5,283 nt of DNA from an uncultured Collinsella sp. (GTDB lineage: Bacteria; Actinomycetota; Coriobacteriia; Coriobacteriales; Coriobacteriaceae): contig USQE01000099.1 of assembly GCA_900556675.1 (NCBI GenBank), positions 1-5,283 on the forward strand, given 5' to 3'. A model generated the notes under the pieces. It searched no databases. It was not told where the DNA came from and saw only the letters and a program-made list of their open reading frames with translations. The translations under genes and the position numbers were made by a program. Of this stretch, positions 1 through 5,283 are shown piece by piece; the first letter of the stretch is position 1, and each line of letters starts with the position of its first letter.

Positions 1-89
1 TCTTCACCGTCAAAGATTACCTGACCGCAGTCGGGAATTTCAAATCCGCCCAGAATACGAAGCGTCGTTGTTTTGCCGCAGCCGCTCGG
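1..89 (-). CDS. ABC transporter ATP-binding protein, PotA-like (internal fragment)
   Basis: Read on the minus strand from base 89 to the window edge, this encodes a Walker A P-loop, [11 protein letters not shown], followed by [18 protein letters not shown]. That is the nucleotide-binding loop and first following strand of an ABC ATPase. The GGFE-IP-D-GQVIFDG pattern is typical of the spermidine/putrescine (PotA) and related CUT1/iron-type importer ATPases, which energise uptake at the inner face of the membrane. Only about 29 residues are present. The usual N-terminal strands before the P-loop (normally ending in a Leu-Gly pair) are missing: upstream codons in this frame read Pro-Ala and do not fit the family. 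The fragment begins at the join with the reductase-like gene and runs off the left edge. Family assignment is firm; the transported substrate is a guess. Confidence 0.75.
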
Positions 90-90
90 C
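75..90. other. Probable chimeric junction between two unrelated genes
   Basis: These 16 bases read AERLR in the reductase frame and PSGCGK in the ABC-ATPase frame (minus strand), and each reading is what its family would have there. Upstream only the reductase frame makes sense; downstream only the ATPase frame does, and the two frames differ by one base. A natural fusion would normally keep one frame. The segment therefore looks like a microhomology at which two DNA molecules were joined, in the cell, in library preparation or in assembly. The frame switch is directly visible; the mechanism is inferred. Confidence 0.65.
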
Positions 91-213
91 GCAGGAACCC
101 TCCGCCACGACGCCAAGCTGCAGGGTGTTGGCAGCGGCCTTGTCGGCCAGGCCCCACAGCACATAGCAGCCGACGGCTCCGGCCCCCAAAATAGCAACAG
201 ATTGAATTTTCAT
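76..213 (-). CDS. Ketopantoate reductase (ApbA/PanE)-like protein, N-terminal fragment
   Basis: The ATG at 213-211 opens [15 protein letters not shown], an N-terminal Rossmann strand with the GxGxxG dinucleotide-binding loop. [21 protein letters not shown] and AERLR follow. This matches the NADPH-binding start of 2-dehydropantoate 2-reductase-type enzymes, which reduce ketopantoate to pantoate on the way to pantothenate and coenzyme A. Many clostridial paralogues have unproven substrates. A GGGAGG ribosome site lies 8 bases before the ATG, and the gene starts 16 bases after the SseB-like gene on the same strand, so the two are probably co-transcribed. Only about 46 of roughly 300 expected residues remain. 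Past base 76 the frame continues through non-homologous codons to a TGA at 42-40, because the DNA has switched to an ABC transporter gene in another frame. It is broken by the join, not naturally short. Confidence 0.65.
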
Positions 214-229
214 CGTCTACATCCTCCCG

Positions 230-646
230 TCAGCTGGCACGGCCCGGCTGGATGATGCGAATCAGCTCCTTATCCAGCTGCAGGGTGCAGTGCCACGGAT
301 TTACAATAATGCCCGCGATTTCCGGTGCGGAGAGCGCTGCGGCAAACAGCTTGTCAATGTCTGCAAGGAAGGTCGATTTCACCGTGTCGGGGCTTTTCAT
401 CTGCTCCTCAAACGAGGTGAAGGCGTACCACCAGTTTGCGCCGTCCGCCGTCGTCACGACCCGGGGCTGCACCTGCCCGCCACCGGGGACAGGCTCGACG
501 GCCACGATCCACTGCCCGCCTGCCTGCATACAGCGGCGGACGACGGTCAGTGTGTGGGCCAGCTGCTCCGGGGTAGGGGACTGCTGCAGCTGCAAAATGG
601 CAGTTTCGATGGTTTGATTCATCTGTAAGGATTTATCTTGCGGCAT
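230..646 (-). CDS. SseB N-terminal-domain-like protein
   Basis: A 138-residue, probably soluble cytoplasmic protein with no signal peptide or membrane segment. The C-terminal half carries the features I associate with the SseB N-terminal domain family: a WWYAFTSFEEQ segment, a helical stretch with LADIDKLF, and the ending GIIVNPWHCTLQLDKELIRII, which resembles the family's GI-(V/I)-NP...L-KELI signature. Clostridial members of this size are common and mostly of unknown role; the enterobacterial namesake was described as enhancing serine sensitivity. I chose the ATG at 646-644 over the one at 655-653 because the GGAAAGG site (662-656) directly abuts the upstream ATG but sits 9 bases from the downstream one. 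A promoter lies upstream at 688-715. The reductase-like gene follows after 16 bases. Family assignment is moderate and function unknown. Confidence 0.65.
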   Translation of the reverse strand: MPQDKSLQMNQTIETAILQLQQSPTPEQLAHTLTVVRRCMQAGGQWIVAVEPVPGGGQVQPRVVTTADGANWWYAFTSFEEQMKSPDTVKSTFLADIDKLFAAALSAPEIAGIIVNPWHCTLQLDKELIRIIQPGRAS

Positions 647-687
647 CGGGAACATCCTTTCCGATTTACGGTTTGTCTGTTTCCTTT

Positions 688-715
688 ATTATACCAGCGA
701 TTTTCCAAAATGCAA
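688..715 (-). promoter_or_regulatory. Sigma-70-type promoter for the SseB-like gene
   Basis: On the minus strand a perfect -10 box TATAAT (693-688) is preceded, after a 16-base spacer, by TTGCAT (715-710) as -35. The predicted start near 681 gives a leader of about 35 bases before the ATG at 646. It faces away from the promoter at 734-762, so the two form a divergent control region. Confidence 0.65.
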
Positions 716-720
716 AATTT

Positions 721-756
721 CCGCGGAACGGCATTGACGAACCTGCGCTGCCGCGG
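721..756. repeat. Pair of CCGCGG palindromes, possible operator
   Basis: The palindrome CCGCGG occurs at 721-726 and again at 751-756, exactly 30 bases apart, about three helical turns. The second copy abuts the -10 box of the rightward promoter, and the first lies between the two -35 boxes. The spacing would suit a dimeric regulator bound to one DNA face, but two six-base sites in GC-rich DNA can arise by chance. Confidence 0.25.
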
Positions 757-762
757 TACAAT
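734..762 (+). promoter_or_regulatory. Sigma-70-type promoter for the aminotransferase
   Basis: TTGACG (734-739) and TACAAT (757-762) are separated by exactly 17 bases, giving near-consensus -35 and -10 boxes. The predicted start is near 769, about 45 bases before the ATG at 814. A ribosome site AGGGGTGAT (799-807) lies 6 bases before that ATG. Confidence 0.75.
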
Positions 763-813
763 GCAAAGTAACCAAGCAAACAGATAGGAATAAACAACAG
801 GGGTGATTTACCA

Positions 814-1983
814 ATGCAGCCGCTTTCTGACCGTACCGCAGGCTTTACCGATTCCGTCATCCGCCGCATGACCCGTATCTCCAACCAATACGGCGCGGTG
901 AACCTTTCCCAGGGATTCCCGGATTTTGACCCGCCCAAAGCAATTCTGGACCGGCTGGCCGAGGTCGCGCACGAGGACTACCACCAGTACTCCATCACCT
1001 GGGGCGCGCAGAACTTCCGCGAGGCGCTTGCCGCCAAGCAGACCCGCTATATGGGCCGGACAATTGACCCCAACAGTGAGATCGTTGTGACCTGCGGCAG
1101 CACCGAGGCGATGATGACCGCCATGATGACCGTGACGAACCCGGGGGACAAGGTCGTTATCTTCTCGCCGTTTTACGAGAACTACGGCGCGGACACGATC
1201 CTGACCGGGGCAGAGCCTATTTATGTGCCGCTGACGCCGCCGGAATTTACCTTTGACCCCGAGGTACTGGAGAATGCCTTCCGCCAACACCCGAAGGCGC
1301 TGATCCTGTGCAACCCCTCGAACCCCTGCGGCAAGGTGTTCACCCGGGACGAGCTGGAGCTGATTGCGGGCCTTGCCAAAAAGTATGATGTCTATGTTAT
1401 CACCGACGAGGTGTACGAGCACATCGTCTACGCGCCCCACGAGCACGTCTATATGGCCACGCTGCCCGGCATGTTCGAGCGAACCATCAGCTGCAGCTCG
1501 CTGTCCAAAACGTACTCCATCACCGGCTGGCGTCTGGGCTACACCATTGCCCCGGCCCAGATCACCGAGCGCATCAAGAAGGTCCACGACTTCCTCACCG
1601 TGGGTGCCGCCGCTCCCCTGCAGGAAGCTGTCGTCACCGCCCTCAACTTCGACGACAGGTATTACCAGGAGGTCCTCGACCTCTACACCGCCAAACGCGA
1701 CCTGTTCTGCCAGGGGCTCGATAGCATCGGTCTTGAGCACAACGTGCCGCAGGGCGCCTACTACGTCATGATGGACATCTCTGAGTTTGGCTATGACAGC
1801 GACCTCGAATTCTGCGAGGACCTCGCGTCTAAGGTGGGCGTGGGCGCCGTGCCCGGCTCGAGCTTCTTCCGCGAGCCCGTCAACCATCTGATTCGTTTCC
1901 ACTTTGCCAAGCGAGACGAGACGCTTAACGCGGCGCTGGAGAACCTCAAGTCGCTACGTGATAAAATCAAGCCGCGCGGGTAA
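814..1983 (+). CDS. Class I/II PLP-dependent aminotransferase
   Basis: A full-length, 389-residue cytoplasmic fold-type I transaminase that would move an amino group from an amino acid to a 2-oxo acid using pyridoxal phosphate. Recognisable elements in order: NLSQGFPDFDPP near residue 30; the cofactor-contacting N167 in the NPSNP motif; D198 and Y201 in TDEVYEH; the Schiff-base lysine K232 in SSLSKTYSITGWR; and the carboxylate-binding R361 near the C-terminus. The opening resembles the kynurenine/methionine/aspartate aminotransferase group, but the substrate cannot be fixed from sequence. The start is supported by the SD at 799-807 and the promoter at 734-762. A terminator follows 25 bases after the stop, so it is probably monocistronic. 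Oddity: none of 16 leucine codons before about 1590 is CTC, whereas 8 of 15 after it are. CGG arginine codons also occur only in the first part. The gene may be a hybrid of two orthologues, joined in frame. Confidence 0.9.
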   Translation: MQPLSDRTAGFTDSVIRRMTRISNQYGAVNLSQGFPDFDPPKAILDRLAEVAHEDYHQYSITWGAQNFREALAAKQTRYMGRTIDPNSEIVVTCGSTEAMMTAMMTVTNPGDKVVIFSPFYENYGADTILTGAEPIYVPLTPPEFTFDPEVLENAFRQHPKALILCNPSNPCGKVFTRDELELIAGLAKKYDVYVITDEVYEHIVYAPHEHVYMATLPGMFERTISCSSLSKTYSITGWRLGYTIAPAQITERIKKVHDFLTVGAAAPLQEAVVTALNFDDRYYQEVLDLYTAKRDLFCQGLDSIGLEHNVPQGAYYVMMDISEFGYDSDLEFCEDLASKVGVGAVPGSSFFREPVNHLIRFHFAKRDETLNAALENLKSLRDKIKPRG

Positions 1984-2008
1984 GGACGGCCCGGCAGCTA
2001 AAGTAACC

Positions 2009-2051
2009 AAAGAAGCCTCGCACCGCCCGCCGCGTTGCGAGGCTTCTTTTT
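2009..2051 (+). terminator. Rho-independent terminator after the aminotransferase
   Basis: A perfect 13-base-pair stem pairs 2009-2021 (AAAGAAGCCTCGC) with 2037-2049 around a 15-base loop, and a T run ends at 2051. The A-rich left arm means it could also stop transcription on the minus strand. Confidence 0.9.
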
Positions 2052-2057
2052 ATAGCG

Positions 2058-2086
2058 CTTTCTTAAATGGTTTAGAGCTCTATACT
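2058..2086 (+). promoter_or_regulatory. Possible promoter for the ROK kinase
   Basis: TATACT (2081-2086) is a good -10 box, 39 bases before the kinase ATG. At 17 bases upstream only a weak -35 (CTTTCT, 2058-2063) is seen. Its place between a terminator and an ATG with an AGAGGA ribosome site (2114-2119) makes a promoter here likely, even though the -35 is poor. Confidence 0.5.
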
Positions 2087-2124
2087 TTAGTCACGGAGCA
2101 ACTCGTCCCAGAGAGAGGAATACT

Positions 2125-2989
2125 ATGGCAGAACAGCAGCTTATCGGAGCGCTCGAGGCCGGCGGCACCAAGATGGTCTGCGCCACGGGCTATGCAGACG
2201 GTACGGTCCTGGAGCGTGAGCAGATCGCGACCACGACCCCGCAGGAGACCGTTGAGGCCGTCAATGCATGGTTTGCCGACAAGGGCATCGCCGCGCTGGG
2301 CATCGGCGCCTTTGGGCCCACCGCGGTCAACCCCGCCTCGCCCCAATACGGCATGGCGCTACTTCGACCTGCTGGGCACCATCCAAAACGAGCTCAATAT
2401 TCCCTGTGGCTACGACACCGATGTCAACGTCGCCTGCCTGGGCGAGGTCACCTTTGGTTGCGCCCAGGGCCTCACGGACGTGGTCTACCTGACCATCGGC
2501 ACCGGCGTGGGCGCCGGCGTTCTCTCGGGCGGTAAGCTCGTGCATGGCATGATGCATCCCGAGGCCGGCCACATCCTGGTCACGCGCGACCCGCGCGACA
2601 CCATCGGCGAGCATAGCGCTTGCCCCTTCCACGACAACTGCCTCGAGGGCCTCATCGCCGGCCCCGGCGTTAAAAAGCGCTGGGATGGCAAGAGCGCCGG
2701 AGACATGGCCGATGACCCGGAGGCCATGGACCTGCTCGCAGGCTATCTGGCACAGGCGCTCATGACCTACACGCTGTGCTACGCGCCGCAAAAGATCATC
2801 ATCGGCGGCGGCGTGGCCGACCACACCCCCATCGTGCCGCTCGCACGCAAAAAGTGCGCCGAGATGCTCAACGGCTATATCGTCACGCCCGAGGTCAACG
2901 ACATCGATACCTACATTGTCAACAACAGCCTCGAGGGCAAGCAGGGCATCATGGGCTGCCTCGCCCTGGGCGCCCAGGCGCTCCAGTAA
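2125..2989 (+). pseudogene. ROK-family sugar kinase (fructokinase/GmuE-like), frameshifted
   Basis: ROK kinases phosphorylate hexoses such as fructose or glucose with ATP in the cytoplasm. The first 76 residues, from ATG 2125, carry the phosphate-binding EAGGTK motif and the strand IGAFGPTAVNPASPQYG. From about 2342 the family match continues in the +1 frame: AWRYFDLL, the catalytic aspartate (2420-2422) in DTDVNVACLGE, the GTGVGAG loop, and a zinc site made of the His at 2570-2572 plus CPFHDNC (2621-2641). The adenosine motif IIIGGGV comes next, ending at TAA 2987. Against Bacillus GmuE, about nine residues between QYG and AWR are missing. Restoring 26 bases gives 891 bases, or 296 residues, close to the usual length of about 300. 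All catalytic motifs survive, so either a recent mutation or an assembly error is plausible. Codon use (many CTC) matches the right part of the window. Sugar specificity is uncertain. Confidence 0.85.
2342..2352 (+). repeat. Remnant of a collapsed direct repeat (frameshift site in the kinase)
   Basis: CCCAATACGGC fits the kinase in both frames. It is the end of PQYG in the upstream frame and PNTA, leading into WRYFDLL, in the downstream frame. The intact gene probably held two copies with starts 26 bases apart, of which one remains. The dual reading is visible; the second copy is inferred. Confidence 0.55.
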
Positions 2990-3001
2990 AGGACACATCA
3001 A

Positions 3002-3056
3002 CGGGGCGCGGCGTAGCCAAACTCGTAAAACGCCCGGACAACGCCGTCACGCCCCG
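3002..3056. other. GC-rich imperfect inverted repeat between kinase and terminator
   Basis: CGGGGCG and CGGCG (3002-3013) can pair with CGCCG (3042-3046) and CGCCCCG (3050-3056), leaving a three-base bulge and a 28-base loop. It lies just after the kinase stop and before the main terminator, has no T run, and could protect the 3' end of the message or be chance in GC-rich DNA. Confidence 0.25.
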
Positions 3057-3075
3057 CAGGAGCCCTCAAACGCAT

Positions 3076-3117
3076 AAGGCCGCCTAGGACCAAGCAAACG
3101 TCCTAGGCGGCCTTTTT
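3076..3117 (+). terminator. Strong rho-independent terminator after the ROK kinase
   Basis: A perfect 15-base-pair stem pairs 3076-3090 with 3100-3114 around a 9-base loop. A five-T run (3113-3117) marks the plus direction as the main one. The right arm also encodes the last codons and TAG stop of the convergent VanZ-like gene, so this one element separates the two convergent units. Confidence 0.92.
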
Positions 3118-3552
3118 GGTACATATCAGCGACCGTAAGAGATATCGGAGCACGACGCCTGTCGTCGCCCCGCAGCAGTCGATCATCACATCGGTAATCA
3201 TGCCGGCGCGACCGGGCACAAAAAGCTGAATCGTCTCGTCGATAGAGGGAACGAGCAGCAAGAACACCGCCGTGGGCAGCAACACATCAAACGTGCGTCG
3301 GCCTTCGAGGTCAAAGGCGTGCGTCGCCAAGATGCCAAGCACCATGTACTCGGTAAAATGAGCGCATTTGCGCACGACGAAGTTGGTCACCCACTCGTAT
3401 GGAAGCCCCAGGGCCTGCAAAAAGCCGCGAATGGATTCCATGATCGACAAGCTCAACGAACCAGACCCCGTACCGGGAACCAGCGAATTGCCCCAAATGA
3501 CGAGCACCATGGCGCAGGCGGCAAGTGCCCATTTTCGATTGACCTTAACCAT
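3103..3552 (-). CDS. VanZ-like family integral membrane protein
   Basis: A 149-residue membrane protein with about four hydrophobic segments, near residues 7-22, 64-80, 88-103 and 124-142. VanZ-family signatures are clear: RKCAHFTEY at 61-69 and DETIQLFVPGR at 105-115, followed by D121, D125 and G128 in the DVMIDCCG stretch. The family is named after the accessory teicoplanin-resistance protein of the vanA cluster. Most members, including small stand-alone ones like this, have no proven role, and no van resistance genes are nearby, so resistance should not be inferred. The gene begins 7 bases after the stop of the Ala-rich protein. Its likely ribosome site, GGAGG, lies inside that gene's last codons, 12 bases before the ATG, which is rather far and may mean weak or coupled translation. 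The stop overlaps the terminator of the convergent kinase. Confidence 0.85.
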   Translation of the reverse strand: MVKVNRKWALAACAMVLVIWGNSLVPGTGSGSLSLSIMESIRGFLQALGLPYEWVTNFVVRKCAHFTEYMVLGILATHAFDLEGRRTFDVLLPTAVFLLLVPSIDETIQLFVPGRAGMITDVMIDCCGATTGVVLRYLLRSLICTKKAA

Positions 3553-3559
3553 GCGGCAA

Positions 3560-5011
3560 TTATGCCTCCGCGCGCAGCGGCGTAAAGCTGGCGGTACCGC
3601 CCTCGATAACGCTCAGATAGGCACGGCCCGTGCGCTTGACGGCCGCAGACTGCAGACGGTTGATCTCTTCCTCGAGAATCTGATTGACGCGCTCGTGGCG
3701 GCGGTTTTCCATAACGCCGGCAGCGATAGCCTCGGCGCGCTCGATACCCTCGCGTGAGATACGCGCGGTATCCTCGGGAAGCACGGAGCTGTGGCGGCCG
3801 ACATAGACGGGAGCAACCGAGACAGGTGAGGCTGCAGGCGTGGGCACCGCCACGGGGGCGGGCTCGGCAGCCTCGGCCATGATCGCCATGGCGGCGGCCC
3901 ACATGTCCTCGTGGCCCGAATAATCGGCCATGGGGATATCTTCCTCGAGAGAGGCATCGGGGAGACTATCGGTATCCACGCGATCTTGGGTATCGATAGA
4001 AGCAGTGATGGCGGCAGGCTCGTCCAGATCGGAGAGATCCACACCCTTGGCATCGGAAATGATGGGCATGCTGGCGAGCTTGGCGTTGTACGGCGCCGCC
4101 TCCGCGGCCTGCATTTGGGCCGAAGCGCCCCAAAGCGAGCTTTCGGCAGCTCGGCGAGCGGCAATGGTCTCCTCGTCGACAGCCAGGGGCTCATCGGCAA
4201 AGGGGTCGGCGACAGGAGCCGCCTGAGCTGCGCTCTGTTGGCCGGCCGAAGCAGCCGACGCGGCAGAGGCGTACGCAGCCGACGACGCGCCGTTATAGGC
4301 GGCACTATTGGCGGCGTTGGCTACAAGCGCCACGAAGGCCGCGGTGCTGCCCGCAGGGGCGGCATGAGAGCCCGAGACGGCGCGTGCGGCAGCGGCGATG
4401 TCATCGCGATTGTAAGAACCGGTCTTTCCACCGTTGGTGAGCTCGTCGATTGCAACCTGGTAGACATCGCGCGAGCGCACGGGATCGCAGCTGACCGGGG
4501 AATCGTCATCGAGCATGCTGTCGATCATAGACCAGGCCTCGGCCTCATCCATGGCGTTAGCCGCGCGCGCGATGGTGGGAACGCCATCGTCGGCGTGGCG
4601 GCGCTGGAACGCACCGGTCAGGCCGGAGAGAAATGCGGAAGAAGGCTGTGTGGCATTGGCCTGATCGGCCGGGACCGCAGGCTGAGGCGCCGACCCCTGC
4701 TGCTGCGCGGGAATCGAGGCGGTCTTGAACTCGTTGTGGGTCCGGCCAAACTGAGCGGCGCCGCCCACGGCATCGGGCTCAAACAGGCGGCCATCATGCT
4801 CAGAGCGATACTCGGAGATGCCCAGCGAGGCTGCGTAGATGCCCACGCCCGCCACCGCGCCAACGGCGAAGGGAACCGCGCCCGCGACAACCGTCTCGTT
4901 GACCGACGAGAACGGCAACGTCGCGGCATACATCACCACGGGGGCGGCAAGGCCGATCCCGCAGGAAAGTCCAGCAAGGACTGCTCGTTGTGTTGCATCA
5001 GAAGAAGCCAT
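3560..5011 (-). CDS. Ala-rich membrane-anchored protein of unknown function
   Basis: A 483-residue protein I do not recognise. Two hydrophobic segments near residues 9-31 and 41-64, rich in Ala, Gly and Val, form a likely N-terminal hairpin. A long low-complexity region follows: Ala/Ser-rich around 220-267, then acidic, then Pro/Ala/Val-rich. It ends in a charged, probably helical or coiled stretch near 418-467 (with RRHERVNQILEEEINRLQ) and a short tail. No catalytic motif is visible. The layout suggests a membrane-tethered protein with a disordered linker and a C-terminal interaction helix. I chose ATG 5011-5009 because GGGGAG lies 5 bases upstream; a TTG at 5038 extends the frame by nine residues but has no ribosome site. 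The VanZ-like gene follows after 7 bases, so they probably share a transcript. Long opposite-strand frames here are codon-bias shadows. Confidence 0.75.
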   Translation of the reverse strand: MASSDATQRAVLAGLSCGIGLAAPVVMYAATLPFSSVNETVVAGAVPFAVGAVAGVGIYAASLGISEYRSEHDGRLFEPDAVGGAAQFGRTHNEFKTASIPAQQQGSAPQPAVPADQANATQPSSAFLSGLTGAFQRRHADDGVPTIARAANAMDEAEAWSMIDSMLDDDSPVSCDPVRSRDVYQVAIDELTNGGKTGSYNRDDIAAAARAVSGSHAAPAGSTAAFVALVANAANSAAYNGASSAAYASAASAASAGQQSAAQAAPVADPFADEPLAVDEETIAARRAAESSLWGASAQMQAAEAAPYNAKLASMPIISDAKGVDLSDLDEPAAITASIDTQDRVDTDSLPDASLEEDIPMADYSGHEDMWAAAMAIMAEAAEPAPVAVPTPAASPVSVAPVYVGRHSSVLPEDTARISREGIERAEAIAAGVMENRRHERVNQILEEEINRLQSAAVKRTGRAYLSVIEGGTASFTPLRAEA

Positions 5012-5016
5012 GAGCT

Positions 5017-5022
5017 CTCCCC
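5017..5022 (-). promoter_or_regulatory. Ribosome binding site that fixes the start of the Ala-rich protein
   Basis: GGGGAG on the minus strand, 5 bases before the ATG at 5011. It supports that start over the TTG at 5038, which has no purine-rich site upstream. Confidence 0.75.
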
Positions 5023-5148
5023 ATCTTCCAGCACCCAAATCGCATCATTTAGTTGGCTGCGCGAGAGAAGATGAAGCGGGACATGCGTCCCAAAGCAACG
5101 GTATATGGTTCGTTTCATCTGCGTTTTCCGTCGCGAAGCTTAAAAGTT

Positions 5149-5177
5149 ATTATGCGAAACCGACCCTCCGATTGCAA
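5149..5177 (-). promoter_or_regulatory. Probable promoter of the Ala-rich protein / VanZ-like operon
   Basis: On the minus strand TTGCAA (5177-5172) and CATAAT (5154-5149) are exactly 17 bases apart. The predicted start near 5142 leaves an untranslated leader of about 130 bases before the ATG at 5011, longer than the other leaders in the window. Apart from this promoter and the edge hairpin, the 5012-5263 stretch shows no gene. Confidence 0.6.
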
Positions 5178-5263
5178 GCGATGAGGCCGGATTATGGCTC
5201 GAAAACTGCTGCTTGTCGGTCATAAGGTCAGAAAATGTTGCCGAGTGGCGCCGTAAAGAAAGG

Positions 5264-5283
5264 GCCGGGGCATAAACCCCGGC
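5264..5283 (-). terminator. GC hairpin at the right edge, probable terminator of an outside gene
   Basis: GCCGGGG (5264-5270) pairs with CCCCGGC (5277-5283) around the six-base loop CATAAA. On the minus strand the stem is followed by CCTTTCTTT, a broken T run, so it could end a leftward gene entering from beyond the window. The stem may extend past the edge and act in both directions. Confidence 0.5.

Noticed and set aside
1..213. A natural fusion protein of a reductase and an ABC ATPase
   Set aside because: The two parts are in different frames, and the hybrid frame ends at a stop at 42-40 before any complete ATPase segment.
666..938. A 90-codon minus-strand frame crossing the divergent promoter region
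   Set aside because: It runs from inside the aminotransferase through both promoters, has no ribosome site and resembles nothing known.
808..1902. A 364-codon open frame on the minus strand opposite the aminotransferase
   Set aside because: It lies almost entirely opposite a gene with a full set of aminotransferase motifs. Its composition (rich in Val, Gly, Arg, His) is typical of a GC-bias shadow, and it has no recognisable domain.
1984..2124. An insertion or mobile-element scar between the aminotransferase and the kinase
   Set aside because: The only inverted repeat is a normal terminator with a T run. No target duplication or transposase remnant is visible.
3103..3552. Glycopeptide (teicoplanin) resistance from the VanZ-like gene
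   Set aside because: Stand-alone VanZ-like proteins are widespread and mostly without a shown resistance role. No vanA, vanH, vanX or regulator genes are present.
3911..5074. A 387-codon plus-strand frame opposite the Ala-rich gene
   Set aside because: It is rich in Arg, Gly and Ile from reverse reading of Ala and Ser codons, with no ribosome site or domain. The minus-strand gene has a promoter, a ribosome site and a membrane hairpin, so the minus strand is preferred.

Overview
The window reads as a mosaic of gut-type Firmicutes and Actinobacteriota DNA rather than one continuous chromosome segment. No mobile element, CRISPR array or RNA gene was seen. The left part (1 to about 1500) resembles a moderately GC-rich clostridial genome of the Ruminococcaceae/Oscillospiraceae kind. 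The right part (about 1590 to 5283) is GC-rich, prefers CTC for leucine, and resembles Collinsella or another Coriobacteriia. Both taxonomic guesses come from protein resemblance and codon use, not from a search.

Layout, left to right. Bases 1-89 (minus) encode the Walker A region of a PotA-like ABC transporter ATPase. Bases 76-213 (minus) encode the first part of a ketopantoate-reductase-like protein. The two meet out of frame in a 16-base segment that fits both genes, which is the signature of a join. Next come an SseB-N-like gene (230-646, minus) and a divergent promoter region with two good sigma-70-type promoters. An intact class I/II PLP-dependent aminotransferase (814-1983, plus) ends just before a strong terminator. 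Its leucine codon use changes abruptly about two thirds of the way along, so it may be a hybrid gene.

A ROK-family sugar kinase (2125-2989, plus) follows. It is frameshifted in a way best explained by loss of 26 bases between two short direct repeats. A strong terminator closes it, and its right arm also encodes the last residues of a convergent VanZ-like membrane protein (3103-3552, minus). That gene sits 7 bases downstream of a 483-residue, Ala-rich, two-TM protein of unknown function (3560-5011, minus). The pair looks like a two-gene operon driven from a promoter near 5149-5177. The window ends with a small GC-rich hairpin, probably the terminator of a gene beyond the right edge.

The genes do not form one pathway. 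The main message is structural: two probable joins (near 75-90 and 1486-1590) and one collapsed repeat (2342-2352). These should be tested as assembly or library artefacts before any biology is built on the gene order. I found no convincing undescribed system. The least explained element is the Ala-rich membrane protein next to VanZ.
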